Positions 38,490 through 48,630 of a stretch of DNA of 64,000 nt are shown here, one piece after another. The notes under the pieces were generated by a model. That model did not search any database and was not told the DNA's origin. It saw nothing but the letters and a program-made list of their open reading frames with translations. This DNA is from Cryomorpha sp963836915 (GTDB lineage: Bacteria > Bacteroidota > Bacteroidia > Flavobacteriales_D > Cryomorphaceae): positions 3,968,001 through 4,032,000 of the forward strand of contig CAWILH010000002.1 in NCBI GenBank assembly GCA_963836915.1. The letters are read 5' to 3'. The number at the start of each line of letters is the position of its first letter. Position 1 is the stretch's first letter. A program made the translations under genes and the position numbers.

Positions 38490-39743
38490 TCAGCTCGGGT
38501 CGATCAATTCGGGAGTATCGCCCGGGAGTCCCTTTTCTTCTGTAGTCGCTTCTACTTTTGCTTCCTTTTCCTGTTGTGCCTTTTTGGTTCTAACCAAACC
38601 GTAGGTCATAATAAGGCTGGTAGTTAAGATGATGAACAGAAGCAGCCCATCGGCGGAGTCATTAAGGCGCAACTCACTCGGTATGGAGAAGAAGAGAAGT
38701 ATACTGATCAGGCCACGCGGCGATACGTAAAGCTCTGGCAGTAATTCGGTGCGCGCGACATATTTAAGATAGAGCGCCCGTACACCATAGATGATGATGA
38801 GTACGATAAGTCCATTAAAAAGGACATTGAGGTTTACCAATGAGTAAATATTCATGGTATACCCGAACATCAAGAAGAAAAACGTCCGGATAATAAAGGC
38901 TGTTTCTGCGGTAAGCAGCAGAAATTGATTTAAGTCATTTCTCAATTTCTCATAAAGAAAGAGCTGTTTGAACTTTGAAATTGGTATGATCTCAGCATTA
39001 TTGAGAAAGAGACCCAAGAATAGCACTACGATCAACGCAGAAAGGTGGTAAAACTTACCGATGGCATACACCAAGATGAGCAGTGCCAGTATCAAGAAGA
39101 ACTTGATGTGGTGCGTAATACGCTTCATTAAAAACAAAAAGGCCACAGAGATAACCACTGCGATAACGATGGTAATAAGTGTGTCCTTACCCAAGCTCAG
39201 GTATGAATTGAGTCCATAGGTTTCATTTTGAATGGCAAAATTGAAGAACATGATCCCCAATATATCCGAGAAGGAAGAATCGTAAATTACAAACTCCCGT
39301 TTGTCCTTGCCGAGGTCGGCTACGGATGGGATCGCAATGGCTGAGCTGATGATACCAAGCGGGATGGCATTTACTAGACAGGTCTGGAAAGGAAGGTGAG
39401 TCACATAGCGGAATAGCCACGTGATAAGCAAAGAAGTAATAACGAGAATGAAAAACGCCGAACCCAGTGTTTTTCGAATGAGCTTTATTTTATCTCCTTC
39501 GAAGCGCAGTTCAAGCGCCCCTTCAAGCACGATGAGCACCAGACCGACAGTTCCCACCACCGGCAGCACTTGCGAGAGATTCAGTGATTCTACCCCAAAA
39601 TACTTCAGCGCATACTGAAGGCCAAGGCCTGTGCCGAAGAGCAAAAGCACAGAGGGTATCTTCGTCCTTTTGGCCACAAGGTCAAAGATGTAAGAGAACA
39701 CCACGACGAGGCTAAGGAATATGAGAATGAAATTAGTATCCAA
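38490..39743 (-). CDS. CPA1-type cation:proton antiporter
   Basis: A 417-residue inner-membrane protein with about 12 helices and a charged cytoplasmic tail (KAQQEKEAKVEATTEEKGL). The core motif IAIPSVADLGKDKREFVIYDSSFSDILG carries two conserved acidic positions, matching the ESxxND region of CPA1/NhaP transporters although the sequence differs. It exchanges Na or K for protons. This fits the sodium-based energetics implied by the nqr operon in the same window. Single gene, upstream of the DUF2867 gene. Confidence 0.87.
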   Translation of the reverse strand: MDTNFILIFLSLVVVFSYIFDLVAKRTKIPSVLLLFGTGLGLQYALKYFGVESLNLSQVLPVVGTVGLVLIVLEGALELRFEGDKIKLIRKTLGSAFFILVITSLLITWLFRYVTHLPFQTCLVNAIPLGIISSAIAIPSVADLGKDKREFVIYDSSFSDILGIMFFNFAIQNETYGLNSYLSLGKDTLITIVIAVVISVAFLFLMKRITHHIKFFLILALLILVYAIGKFYHLSALIVVLFLGLFLNNAEIIPISKFKQLFLYEKLRNDLNQFLLLTAETAFIIRTFFFLMFGYTMNIYSLVNLNVLFNGLIVLIIIYGVRALYLKYVARTELLPELYVSPRGLISILLFFSIPSELRLNDSADGLLLFIILTTSLIMTYGLVRTKKAQQEKEAKVEATTEEKGLPGDTPELIDPS

Positions 39744-39871
39744 TCTATCGCATTAAACTTGGCGACGAAAGTAAGATTTACAAATGAATCGAAAAGCTAA
39801 TTATTCTACCAATCTTCAAGCGATAGATTCTAATGCTGGAAGATGATTGCGCTCCGGCAAAATTTGACCTA

Positions 39872-40597
39872 TTAATTGAATGTTTTGGAATTCCAGGCTG
39901 CAGAGCTAAACTTCTGATTAAGTGCAAACCAAAAAAACGATGTAAACGCGCCCAAGAACAACATGTTCCAAATTGTAAAAGCCAACCTTCCGAAGCTGAA
40001 GTAATGTCCAGTCTCACTTAGCAATCCGCTAGGTGCTGAAAGCCCTAATACAAGGGCAAGGCTAAAAATGGTAGCTATTAGATTGGCCATATTTTTGAAA
40101 GGCCAAGCCAGAATGCGCCTATGCCATTCTAAATCGGTTCCCCATTTATGAATCAGAAAAAAACGACCATCGGAGAGTGGAGCGAAGAGCAGCGGATCTT
40201 TATTTGCATCTTCGAGCTGGAACCGGCTAGCAGGAGCCACCATCATAAATGCTTCTATCTTCTGACCAGAGAGATTTTCTGCTTCTTTTGCATTAGCAAT
40301 TGCTTTGGCCGGAATTTTACCCTTGAAAAGCTTGGAGGGAAGAAACCTTAATTTAAAATCGAGACAGATCGATTTGATTTCTGCGATTTCAAAAATTCTA
40401 TCTTCGTCCAATTGATCCGAATCTAAAAGATTATGGGTTTGCGGACCACATTCTATTGATCTCGAAATACGTAGATCCCGCTCCCAATCTGCTTTGAAAA
40501 AGCTTTTTACATCTTCCAAAAAAGACAGCGCTTGGCTATTCGTTTCCGCATTTCTCCTTTTTCTTAGCTCGTTCTCTAGGTTCACATTATCAAACAT
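39872..40597 (-). CDS. Hypothetical membrane-anchored protein
   Basis: No family recognised. The 241 residues start with a charged helical segment (MFDNVNLENELRKRRN), a central globular domain with DSDQLDEDRIFEI and AEIKSICLDFKLRFLP, then two C-terminal transmembrane helices (about 170-195 and 205-230). This shape suggests a soluble N-terminal domain on the cytoplasmic side of the inner membrane. A GYF- or DUF3137-like link is weak. It lies between the antiporter and LON-domain genes, with no operon link visible. Confidence 0.6.
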   Translation of the reverse strand: MFDNVNLENELRKRRNAETNSQALSFLEDVKSFFKADWERDLRISRSIECGPQTHNLLDSDQLDEDRIFEIAEIKSICLDFKLRFLPSKLFKGKIPAKAIANAKEAENLSGQKIEAFMMVAPASRFQLEDANKDPLLFAPLSDGRFFLIHKWGTDLEWHRRILAWPFKNMANLIATIFSLALVLGLSAPSGLLSETGHYFSFGRLAFTIWNMLFLGAFTSFFWFALNQKFSSAAWNSKTFN

Positions 40598-40650
40598 CTC
40601 TTCGCGTATTAGATTTTAAAGGTAACAAAATGTGCCCGAAGATGTTCTCT

Positions 40651-41250
40651 TCAATTCAAAAAAATCTTACCGTCGATACTCATAGCTTGCTGATGCGCCT
40701 TATCGAGGAGCCGCACATAATTTTTCAGGATTGTTTCTTGATTTTTGATGCTTTTAGATTGAATCAATTTCAGTTTTTCCGGTTCTGAAATATTGAGCAA
40801 TCGGCCTACATCATATCTATTCAAGTCTGTGCGAAATAGTTCTGGCAATAAGGTGGGATCCCATTTCTTTAGGTATTCTTGAACTTCGGCAAAGAGACTT
40901 TTAGAAATTTTTGACTGATCTATACTGTCGAGAATCATCACAATGCCGCCAGGGTATAGCTTCTCGCCCATGCGCATATCGAAACGGTCTAAGCGAAACA
41001 GCCCTTGTGCTTCAACTTCTATATCGGTAGTTCCGTTTTCGTGCCTATCTAGAATCTCAGCTATGGACACTACCGACCCAAATCCAGTCAGCTTGCCATT
41101 CAAGGCGAAGGGAATGCCGAAAGGCGTATTGCCCCGTTCGCAATCTTCCAGAAGTTGTCGATAGCGCTGTTCAAAAATATGAAGCTGCGATCGCTCTCCC
41201 GGTAAGAGTAAAATTTGAAGTGGGAATAAGGGAAGCTCTGTATTTTGCAT
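40651..41250 (-). CDS. LON substrate-binding domain protein
   Basis: ATG 41250 starts MQNTELPLFPLQILLLPGER, the exact family N-terminus; the ORF's upstream extension is not used. The 199 residues form one LON substrate-binding domain (LHIFEQRYRQLLEDC, FGIPFALNG, VVSIAEIL) and no protease domain. Stand-alone versions of this domain are widespread; they may deliver substrates to Lon protease, or act alone. The neighbour is the DivIC-like gene, 55 bases away on the same strand. Confidence 0.85.
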   Translation of the reverse strand: MQNTELPLFPLQILLLPGERSQLHIFEQRYRQLLEDCERGNTPFGIPFALNGKLTGFGSVVSIAEILDRHENGTTDIEVEAQGLFRLDRFDMRMGEKLYPGGIVMILDSIDQSKISKSLFAEVQEYLKKWDPTLLPELFRTDLNRYDVGRLLNISEPEKLKLIQSKSIKNQETILKNYVRLLDKAHQQAMSIDGKIFLN

Positions 41251-41305
41251 GGTAGTAAGAATTACATGAGAATAACAAAGAGCGAGCCGCAATTGTTAAG
41301 TAGAC

Positions 41306-41605
41306 TTACTCCTTATTCTCTTCAACTATTACAAAAATCTCTTCGTTTTCCCGCTTCATACGGTATTGCTCTCTGGCAAATTTTTCCAGCGAAGCATCAT
41401 TGGTGGTAAGCTCATTGATCTGGTGCTTACTTTCTTCGGATGCGGCCTCTAGGTACTGCATCTCTTCTTGAATGCCGTGCAATTTCCATCTGAGCCGCAG
41501 TTGCGAAATCAGGTCATGCGCATCAAAAAACGAAATATACATGAAGAAAGACAGTATCACAATGATGTATCTGTTCTTCAATATTTTCGGAAATTTTCTA
41601 GGCAT
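41306..41605 (-). CDS. FtsB/DivIC-like septum formation initiator
   Basis: A 99-residue single-pass protein: basic N-terminus (MPRKFPKILKNRYI), one transmembrane helix (VILSFFMYISFF), and a periplasmic coiled coil with the end motif EKFAREQYRMKRENEEIFVI, the FtsB/DivIC signature. It joins FtsL and FtsQ at the division septum. Length and layout match the family. Confidence 0.9.
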   Translation of the reverse strand: MPRKFPKILKNRYIIVILSFFMYISFFDAHDLISQLRLRWKLHGIQEEMQYLEAASEESKHQINELTTNDASLEKFAREQYRMKRENEEIFVIVEENKE

Positions 41606-41692
41606 ATGTAAAGCTAGCTACTTTTCGATAAAGCCATTTCAATCAGCTAACAATCTTGTGAACAACCCATTTTTAATCGTTCCAGCTTAGGG

Positions 41693-43324
41693 CTAGGCAT
41701 CTAAAAACGGATAACGGTAATCACGCGCAGGCACAAATGTTTCTTTGATCGTACGTGCCGAAACCCATCTCAACAGGTTGAGGTGTGAGCCTGCCTTATC
41801 ATTCGTTCCCGAGCCCCGTGCTCCCCCAAAGGGTTGCTGGCCTACCACGGCTCCCGTGGGTTTATCGTTGATGTAAAAATTACCGGCAGCGTTGACAAGT
41901 TTTTTCGTGGCCAATTCTATCGCGTACCTGTCCTGAGAAAAAACAGCTCCGGTAAGGGCGTATTCTGATGACTCATCGATAAGCTTTAGCGTAGGCTCAA
42001 ACTCATCGGCCTTGTAAACATAAATGGTGATCACAGGACCGAAAATTTCTTCTTGCATCGTCTTAAACTTCGCATTGGTAGTAACCACTACGGTAGGCTC
42101 TATAAAGTATCCGGTGCTATCATCATATTTGCCGCCCGCTATGATCTCCGCATCGCTCTCTCCTTTTACATAGTCGATATATCCAGCAATCTTATCGAAG
42201 GCGGCTTTATCGATCACGGCATTGATGAAGTTTTTAAAATCTCCGGGGCTACCCATCTTGAAGGTCGCCATGTCGGCAAGCAATTTTTCTTTTACTGCCG
42301 GCCATAGATTATCCGGGATATAGGCTCTGGAGGCTGCTGAGCATTTTTGCCCTTGAAATTCAAAAGCTCCACGGGCTATGGCCACGGCCACTTCTACAGG
42401 ATTTGCAGTGTGGTGGGCTACGATAAAATCTTTGCCGCCAGTCTCGCCTACTATCCGCGGGTAACTCCTGTACTGGTCGATATTATTACCAATTTCTTTC
42501 CATAAATTTTTGAATACACCCGTAGACCCTGTGAAGTGCAATCCGGCGAAGTCGCGGTGCTTGAATATGATATCACCGGCATCGGGGCCATCTACAGTTA
42601 TGAGGTTTATTACGCCTTCCGGCAAACCGGCTTCCCTAAATATTTTCATCACAAGATGAGCCGAATAGATCTGACTATCTGCGGGTTTCCAAACACATAC
42701 ATTTCCCATCATGGCGACAGAGGCAGGCAGATTTCCCGCAATGGCCGTAAAATTGAACGGGGTGATGCAGAATACGAACCCTTCCAATGCGCGGTATTCC
42801 AATTTATTCCATACCCCGGGGCTGCTCTGTGGCTGTACCGAATAGATCTCTTCCATGAAATAGGCGTTGAAACGCAAGAAGTCGATCAATTCACATACGG
42901 AGTCAATTTCTGATTGGTAGGCGTTTTTACTCTGTGCCACCATAGTAGCAGCATTCATTTGGTAGCGGTAAGGGCCGGCTATCAGGTCGGCGGCTTTCAA
43001 GAAGATAGCTGCTCGGTGTTCCCAAGCCATTTCCGTCCACTTTTGGCGTGCAGCCAGCGCAGCATCTACCGCGTCTTGCACATGCACTGATGTACCGCGG
43101 TTATATTGCGCTACTTTTCGCTTATGGTCAAAGGGTGGATGAAGGTCGCGCTTATCATCTGTGCGCACTTCTTTTCCATTTATGATCATGGGGATGTCTA
43201 AGCCGTCATCCGAAAGCATGGCATTGAAGGCTTCGAGCAGTTTCTTGCGCTCCGGGCTATCAGCTTCGTAATCAAAAATAGGTTCATTTTCTGGAAATGG
43301 GATCTGGTAAACTCCTTTGGACAT
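41693..43324 (-). CDS. pruA: L-glutamate gamma-semialdehyde dehydrogenase (1-pyrroline-5-carboxylate dehydrogenase)
   Basis: A 543-residue aldehyde dehydrogenase of the P5CDH subfamily, catalysing the NAD-dependent step from glutamate semialdehyde to glutamate in proline breakdown. The catalytic Cys is in GQKCSAASR near residue 328, the general-base Glu in VGETGGKDF near 292. NAD-binding region FTGSTGVFKNLWKEIG lies near 260. The length matches bacterial P5CDH monomers. No proline dehydrogenase gene is adjacent, so it is not a visible put-type operon here. Confident family call; symbol by homology. Confidence 0.94.
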   Translation of the reverse strand: MSKGVYQIPFPENEPIFDYEADSPERKKLLEAFNAMLSDDGLDIPMIINGKEVRTDDKRDLHPPFDHKRKVAQYNRGTSVHVQDAVDAALAARQKWTEMAWEHRAAIFLKAADLIAGPYRYQMNAATMVAQSKNAYQSEIDSVCELIDFLRFNAYFMEEIYSVQPQSSPGVWNKLEYRALEGFVFCITPFNFTAIAGNLPASVAMMGNVCVWKPADSQIYSAHLVMKIFREAGLPEGVINLITVDGPDAGDIIFKHRDFAGLHFTGSTGVFKNLWKEIGNNIDQYRSYPRIVGETGGKDFIVAHHTANPVEVAVAIARGAFEFQGQKCSAASRAYIPDNLWPAVKEKLLADMATFKMGSPGDFKNFINAVIDKAAFDKIAGYIDYVKGESDAEIIAGGKYDDSTGYFIEPTVVVTTNAKFKTMQEEIFGPVITIYVYKADEFEPTLKLIDESSEYALTGAVFSQDRYAIELATKKLVNAAGNFYINDKPTGAVVGQQPFGGARGSGTNDKAGSHLNLLRWVSARTIKETFVPARDYRYPFLDA

Positions 43325-43474
43325 ATTAAATGGTTTTCTTGAATCAATTATTTACTTGGGGCCGTAAAACTACAAAAATCATTAGGCGGAGCACCATCGG
43401 TCCTTGAGTATATTCTTCTTTTCACACGTCGATTTTTGGTTACATTAGCACCGTTTGATTTTAATAATTCTCAT

Positions 43475-46400
43475 TTGAATAGGTTTTCACCGATCGCCAT
43501 TTTATTTCTGTTCATAGCGCAATGTGCATGGTCGCAGTCTGTTCAATTTAATACCCTTTCCCTTGGGCAAGGGCTTTCACAGGCTACTGTAACGGACATT
43601 GCGCAAGACCAGGACGGATTTATGTGGATCGGCACGCGCGACGGACTGAATCGATACGATGGCTATTCATTCTTAACCTTGCGTGCAGATATCGCCGACA
43701 GTGCATCGATAAGCAATAACACGATCACTGCGCTCGAAGTAGCCGGCGACAGCTCAATTTGGGTAGGCACTGGATTTGGTCTTAGTAAACTGGATGTAAA
43801 TACGTTAAAGTTCCGAAATTACTACCATTGGTTTGAAGATCCGCTCGCTATCTCAAGTAATAAAATCAAGTGCATCGCAGAGGACGGAGCCGGTAGGATA
43901 TGGGTGGGCACCGATAATGGATTGAATAGGCTGGATGATCCCACCGGCAATACCTTTAAGAGGTACTCCATAGGAGTTGATGATACCTTGAGCCTATCCA
44001 ATAATGTGGTGAACGACATCCACATTGACCGTAAGGGAAGGCTTTGGGTTGCGACCGATGGTGGGCTCAATTTATACGATCCCGACCGCGATAACTTTAA
44101 GCGGTATAGGCAGCAATTTGAAGATGCCAACAGTCTGAGCAACAATAATTTGCTCTGCATCACCGAAGATGAAGATGGCATATTGTGGATCGGGACGAGA
44201 AACGGTCTCAACAAGTTCAATCCCGATCTTGAGATTTTCACGCGTTACTTTTCCGATGTGCCCAAGGCCGGGCTTCTTTCATCAAATATTATAAAATCCC
44301 TTCTTTTTGACCGGTCAGGCGATTTGTGGATCGGAACTCCTTCGGGGCTCAACCGTTTCTTTTCTGATGTGGAGCGATCTGCACTTTACCGATCGAGCAC
44401 CACCGATAAAGATGCCCTGCCCAATGATTACATTACCAGCCTTACCATGGATCGGTCGGGTATGATTTGGATCGGTAGCCAGTCGGCAGGAATTGCGACC
44501 TTAGATCTGGAAGCACCCCAGTTTTATACCGAGAGTTTCTCAGATAGAGCAGATTATGAACCTGAGCAAAATCAGATCTATGATTTTCTTGCCATAGATA
44601 GCACCACAATTTGGGTGGCCACGGGCAGCGGTGTAGCGACCTACGGGCTCAATGACCGGAAGCTTGACTTTTTGAAGTCTGGCGATGCCCCCGGCCAGCT
44701 TGTGAATCTTAATACCACGGTCTCTTGTTTTGCTACTTCCACCGATTCAGTGCGCTGGATCGGTACGGATGGAATGGGGCTCTTTGCGCACCATCTCAAG
44801 GGTGACTCGGTGGTGCAATACCTCGCCGATTCTGAAAACCCACTCAGTATTTCAAACAATAGAATCGCCGACATCCTGCCGGTAGGAGATCGCTTTATTT
44901 GGATAGCTACCTTGGGGGGCGGGCTGAACAGGCTTGAAAGGGAAAGCGGAGCATTCAAGACTTGGCGCTTCTCTGGTAGCCAGCCTAATAGCCTAAAGGA
45001 CAATAATGTGCAGACTTTGGCTCAGATAAAGCCTGGGGTGATCTGGTTGGGTACTGGAAACGCCGGGCTATACAGGCTTGACATTGCAAGGGATGAATTG
45101 AAAAACTATGTTTCCGTGCCCGGAAAGCCCAACTCCCTGCCATCGAACAGTATCAACCAGCTCTTTGTAGATTCAAAAGGCCAGCTTTGGGTCAGCACAT
45201 CGGGAGGTGGTATGGCAGCATTCAATGCTACTACCGAAACCTTCACGAACTACGATACAAAAAAGGGATTGGCCAATAACGTGGTCCTTGCCATCACATC
45301 AGACCAGCAGGATAGGCTCTGGGTGAGCACCAACGGTGGTATTTCGGCCTTCAACCGCGCTACGGAGACTTTTCGGAATTACGGCGACGCAGATATTTTG
45401 GGTAAGAATACCTTCAATGCCCGCAGCACCACCATCCTTGATGATGGCACGATCTTCTTTGGCGGAAGCAATGGCTTCGACTATTTTGATGTAGCTGGTC
45501 TGCGAGAAAATGAATTTATTCCTCCGGTACTTATTACTGCCTTTCAACTCATGGACGAGAAGGAAAGCGCTAGCTCGGCTGACTTTGTGATAGGCGATAA
45601 AAAGCAGTTGGAGCTGGACTATAACCACTCGGGGTTCTCACTCGAATTTGCCGCTTTGAACTTCAAGCAGTCTCAGAAGAATCAATACGCTTATCGGGTC
45701 AAAGGACTGTTCAGCAAGTGGCGCTACATAGGCACGCGGCGCTTTGCTACATTTTCAAACCTTAATCCAGGTTCATACACCTTTGAAGTGATCGGCTCCA
45801 ATAATGATGGTTTTTGGAACAATGAACCTGCAACCTTGCAGATCAGCGTAAGACCGGCCTTTTGGCAAACGCTTTGGTTCCAGGCGGCCGCAGTTATTAT
45901 TTTATTGGGTTTATTCTATCTTTTTTACCGCTATCAGCTGGCCTCAGAAAAGGCGCGAAATCAATCACTCGAGCAAGCGGTAAAAAATCGAACCAAGGAA
46001 ATCTCAAAAGAGCGGGATACCAATGCCATACTGATAAAAGAAGTGCACCACCGAGTTAAGAATAACCTTCAGATCATAGTGAGCTTGCTTAATTTGCAAT
46101 CCCGGTTTATTGAAGACTCTACGCTATTAAATGTATTTGGAGAAATCCAAAACCGCGTGCGCTCCATGTCGCTGATCCACGAAAAAATGTATCAGACCAA
46201 GGATTTGAAAACGGTCAATATAGAAGAGTACATTACCGATCTTGCGGAGAGCCTTTTACGCACTTATCGTCTTGGTCATCAGGTAGAGCTCGATGTGAAA
46301 ATCGAAGTAAATAGCTTTAATTCCGATACACTCACACCGCTAGGCCTAATCATAAACGAAGTGATTTCAAATTCTCTGAAATATGCCTTTGAAGAAGATC

Positions 46401-46630
46401 GTCAGGGCTGTATTTTTGTGCGGTTGAGCCATATGGATGGCAAGCGATATAAGCTGGTGATCGGAGATGATGGTATCGGGATTCCCGAAGAAATCGACCT
46501 CGATGATACAGACTCTTTTGGAACGGAACTGATAGGAGCCCTCACGGAGCAGCTCAATGGAAAGATAATGCTGCTTACCAACACCAAAGGTGTGGTCTAC
46601 GAAGTAGAATTTGAAGATATGGAAGAGTAG
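43475..46630 (+). CDS. Two-component hybrid-type sensor: periplasmic propeller plus HisKA_2 histidine kinase
   Basis: The frame opens at TTG 43436, but the TTG at 43475 gives MNRFSPIAILFLFIAQ, a clean signal sequence, so I prefer it (total 1051 residues). From there run two-component propeller repeats with IWVGT..GLNRLD motifs to about residue 690, a Y_Y_Y beta domain (LELDYNHSGFSLEFAAL), one transmembrane helix (QAAAVIILLGLFYLFY, near 800), then a HisKA_2 dimerisation domain (VHHRVKNNLQIIVSLLNLQ, His near 855) and an HATPase domain with GDDGIGIPEE. This is a classic Bacteroidota polysaccharide or signal sensor but lacks fused receiver and HTH domains; no regulator gene is adjacent, so its response regulator is elsewhere. 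Confidence 0.9.
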   Translation: MNRFSPIAILFLFIAQCAWSQSVQFNTLSLGQGLSQATVTDIAQDQDGFMWIGTRDGLNRYDGYSFLTLRADIADSASISNNTITALEVAGDSSIWVGTGFGLSKLDVNTLKFRNYYHWFEDPLAISSNKIKCIAEDGAGRIWVGTDNGLNRLDDPTGNTFKRYSIGVDDTLSLSNNVVNDIHIDRKGRLWVATDGGLNLYDPDRDNFKRYRQQFEDANSLSNNNLLCITEDEDGILWIGTRNGLNKFNPDLEIFTRYFSDVPKAGLLSSNIIKSLLFDRSGDLWIGTPSGLNRFFSDVERSALYRSSTTDKDALPNDYITSLTMDRSGMIWIGSQSAGIATLDLEAPQFYTESFSDRADYEPEQNQIYDFLAIDSTTIWVATGSGVATYGLNDRKLDFLKSGDAPGQLVNLNTTVSCFATSTDSVRWIGTDGMGLFAHHLKGDSVVQYLADSENPLSISNNRIADILPVGDRFIWIATLGGGLNRLERESGAFKTWRFSGSQPNSLKDNNVQTLAQIKPGVIWLGTGNAGLYRLDIARDELKNYVSVPGKPNSLPSNSINQLFVDSKGQLWVSTSGGGMAAFNATTETFTNYDTKKGLANNVVLAITSDQQDRLWVSTNGGISAFNRATETFRNYGDADILGKNTFNARSTTILDDGTIFFGGSNGFDYFDVAGLRENEFIPPVLITAFQLMDEKESASSADFVIGDKKQLELDYNHSGFSLEFAALNFKQSQKNQYAYRVKGLFSKWRYIGTRRFATFSNLNPGSYTFEVIGSNNDGFWNNEPATLQISVRPAFWQTLWFQAAAVIILLGLFYLFYRYQLASEKARNQSLEQAVKNRTKEISKERDTNAILIKEVHHRVKNNLQIIVSLLNLQSRFIEDSTLLNVFGEIQNRVRSMSLIHEKMYQTKDLKTVNIEEYITDLAESLLRTYRLGHQVELDVKIEVNSFNSDTLTPLGLIINEVISNSLKYAFEEDRQGCIFVRLSHMDGKRYKLVIGDDGIGIPEEIDLDDTDSFGTELIGALTEQLNGKIMLLTNTKGVVYEVEFEDMEE

Positions 46631-46703
46631 GGATGGGAAAAGCTGAGAGGTCTCCTATAAAATAACATGAAAAGACTTCTCACGCCCTTGCGTCAAATAG
46701 AGA

Positions 46704-47090
46704 TTAGTTGAGCCGGTGTGGCACCATCAGCATAAACTCTGGGATTTTCACTTCAAACTCTTCATCGGTATCTAAGTTTTGCATGGTATATTTTCCGCAC
46801 ATCATGCCCGTGTCTGAAGTGAAGTCGCAGGAAGAACGGTAGCGATACGACTCACCGGGGAGAATCACCGGTTGCTCTCCGATCACCCCTTCACCTTCCA
46901 CTTCGCGGCTTTTGGCTTTGCTATCTATGATTTGCCACTGCCGACGCAAGAGCTGTATTGAAAACTCATTCTTATTAAAAATCTGAATACCATACGAAAA
47001 CAAGAAAAGCCCTTGCTCGGGATTCGAAAATTTAGATTCAAATTTACAGTCTACCGATATTTCTATTCCTGAAGTGAGCGCCGTAGTCAT
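46704..47090 (-). CDS. apaG: ApaG protein
   Basis: ATG 47090 gives MTTALTSGIEISVDCKFESK, the usual start; the ORF extends 17 codons more without conservation. The 128 residues hold the FN3-like ApaG fold with YGIQIFNKNEFSIQLLRRQWQIID, split by words, and FTSDTGMMCGKYTMQ. ApaG is linked to Co and Mg resistance and may bind nucleotides, but its exact reaction is unsettled. It lies between the propeller kinase and the plug gene on the minus strand. Confidence 0.92.
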   Translation of the reverse strand: MTTALTSGIEISVDCKFESKFSNPEQGLFLFSYGIQIFNKNEFSIQLLRRQWQIIDSKAKSREVEGEGVIGEQPVILPGESYRYRSSCDFTSDTGMMCGKYTMQNLDTDEEFEVKIPEFMLMVPHRLN

Positions 47091-47164
47091 ATCTACAAAT
47101 ATATAAGAATGCAGTACAAGATTAGTAAAATTAGCAGACACCTAGGTTAAGGCCAGATTATTTT

Positions 47165-48502
47165 TCACTTCTTGAGGGTATTGAAAACTTTATAGCCTAC
47201 CAATCGATGCGAAAAATTGCTTCGATCTTTGAAATAAACGAAGATGGTATACTCATTGTCCGTTTCGGCGTGGTTGCCTTCAGTAAGCATCGTAGATCCT
47301 TCTTCCATGCTCTTATACCGCCAGATGTATAGGTAATTATAGTATCCCTGCTTTAAGCGTACTGTTTTTTCGTATAGGAGATCATCTGGCTTATAATCCA
47401 TTTTATATAAGGGGGCAAGCTGCCAGTTTGAGAGCTGGCCGAAGATGTAGAGATTTCCATTGCCAAGCGGCGCCAGCACCGGCATTTTGAATGTCATATC
47501 TACGTAGTCCGACTCTAAGTGTGGGTCGGTCATATCGTCATTTCTGATTAGGAACCGGCCGTTGATGTCGTTCTCAAACGTGTATTGGGTATAAGCCCGC
47601 GGTTGGTCTGGAGCCAAGTAGATATGATAGCCACGGTCTTCTAATATTACATCGCTCACTTCTTCACTTCGATATTTTACACTCTTGGCGTCTACGAATC
47701 TAAATTCATTGATGCCGTCAAAGGTGAGCTCCCCCTGATAATTATAAGTGAGCTCTTTATCTTTCACGAAGCTGGGCTTCACGTTGCGCTTTTCATTGTC
47801 TACTCTTTGGTTTTGCATTACCACGAGTTCTATCTCAGCATAGGGGTTCCGGCTTTCGATGCCGCTCAAATTCACTTCAATATCAATTTCTTGGCGGTAA
47901 TCCCGCTCCGAGACCACACTGGAGTTTCGCAGCACCGCGGCTATTTGAGCCAATGGTTCCAATATCTGAAATCGAGCGGTGAGCATCACATCTTCTTCAT
48001 CGTTATCTGTGAAAACGGTAATGATGTAATTCCCACTGCGGGTAAGGCTGATGCGGTTATTGGGAAACTCAAGTCGATAGTGGGTGTAAGGTTGCACGGT
48101 ATTAAAGGAATATTCATAATTGGTGATGATGTCGGTATCGAAGCCACGTTGATAATCCATGGGTTGCAGCTCCGAAGACTTCCAATCATAGGTGCAATGT
48201 TCAAACCGGTAGTACATCTCTCTGAAATTTTCTCCCAGATCATCGAAGCGCAGCGTAAGGCTTTCGCCCCTATTAAGTTGAATTATGGGTTGTTCCAGTT
48301 CCGCCTTTGCGGGGTAGAGCAGGAGCGTTTTAATATTTTCATCAAATATCCGTGTAGAATAGTCTACAAATTTCTCATTGTAGTAACCGTCTTCCAGCAT
48401 CTTAGGTAAACCTACATCCGGTTTGTTTTGCGCAAGCAGCACCAGCGAAAAGAAGATGCAAGAAAAGAAGTGGGTGGTGTGTAAAATGAACAATCGTTTC
48501 AT
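47165..48502 (-). CDS. Type IX secretion system plug protein (DUF5103)
   Basis: ATG 48502 gives MKRLFILHTTHFFSCIFFSL with a signal peptide, then KPDVGLPKMLEDGYY. The 445-residue DUF5103 protein has the family core FDENIKTLLLYP, RGESLTLRFDDLGENFREMYYRFEHC, and NNRISLTRSGNYIITVFTDND (each split). DUF5103 proteins are recognised as the plug that seals the periplasmic side of the SprA translocon when no PorV-bound substrate is present. This anchors a T9SS in the organism that owns the sorting-domain proteins at 6-28 kb. Divergent from nqrA. Confidence 0.9.
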   Translation of the reverse strand: MKRLFILHTTHFFSCIFFSLVLLAQNKPDVGLPKMLEDGYYNEKFVDYSTRIFDENIKTLLLYPAKAELEQPIIQLNRGESLTLRFDDLGENFREMYYRFEHCTYDWKSSELQPMDYQRGFDTDIITNYEYSFNTVQPYTHYRLEFPNNRISLTRSGNYIITVFTDNDEEDVMLTARFQILEPLAQIAAVLRNSSVVSERDYRQEIDIEVNLSGIESRNPYAEIELVVMQNQRVDNEKRNVKPSFVKDKELTYNYQGELTFDGINEFRFVDAKSVKYRSEEVSDVILEDRGYHIYLAPDQPRAYTQYTFENDINGRFLIRNDDMTDPHLESDYVDMTFKMPVLAPLGNGNLYIFGQLSNWQLAPLYKMDYKPDDLLYEKTVRLKQGYYNYLYIWRYKSMEEGSTMLTEGNHAETDNEYTIFVYFKDRSNFSHRLVGYKVFNTLKK

Positions 48503-48595
48503 GTACAAAAATGGATCCTTACTAAGAATCATTCTAAATTATATCAATGCAACCTAAGGAATAATTCCGTGGTAAGTTATTCTAAAATCTATTGT

Positions 48596-48603
48596 TAATT
48601 TTG
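48596..48603 (+). promoter_or_regulatory. Candidate -7 element of the nqr operon
   Basis: TAATTTTG fits TAnnTTTG and ends 27 bases before the nqrA start. No good TTG -33 element lies 17-23 bases upstream, so this is a partial match and tentative. Confidence 0.35.
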
Positions 48604-48630
48604 CCGCAAAATTCAAAGCGTATAGAAGGC

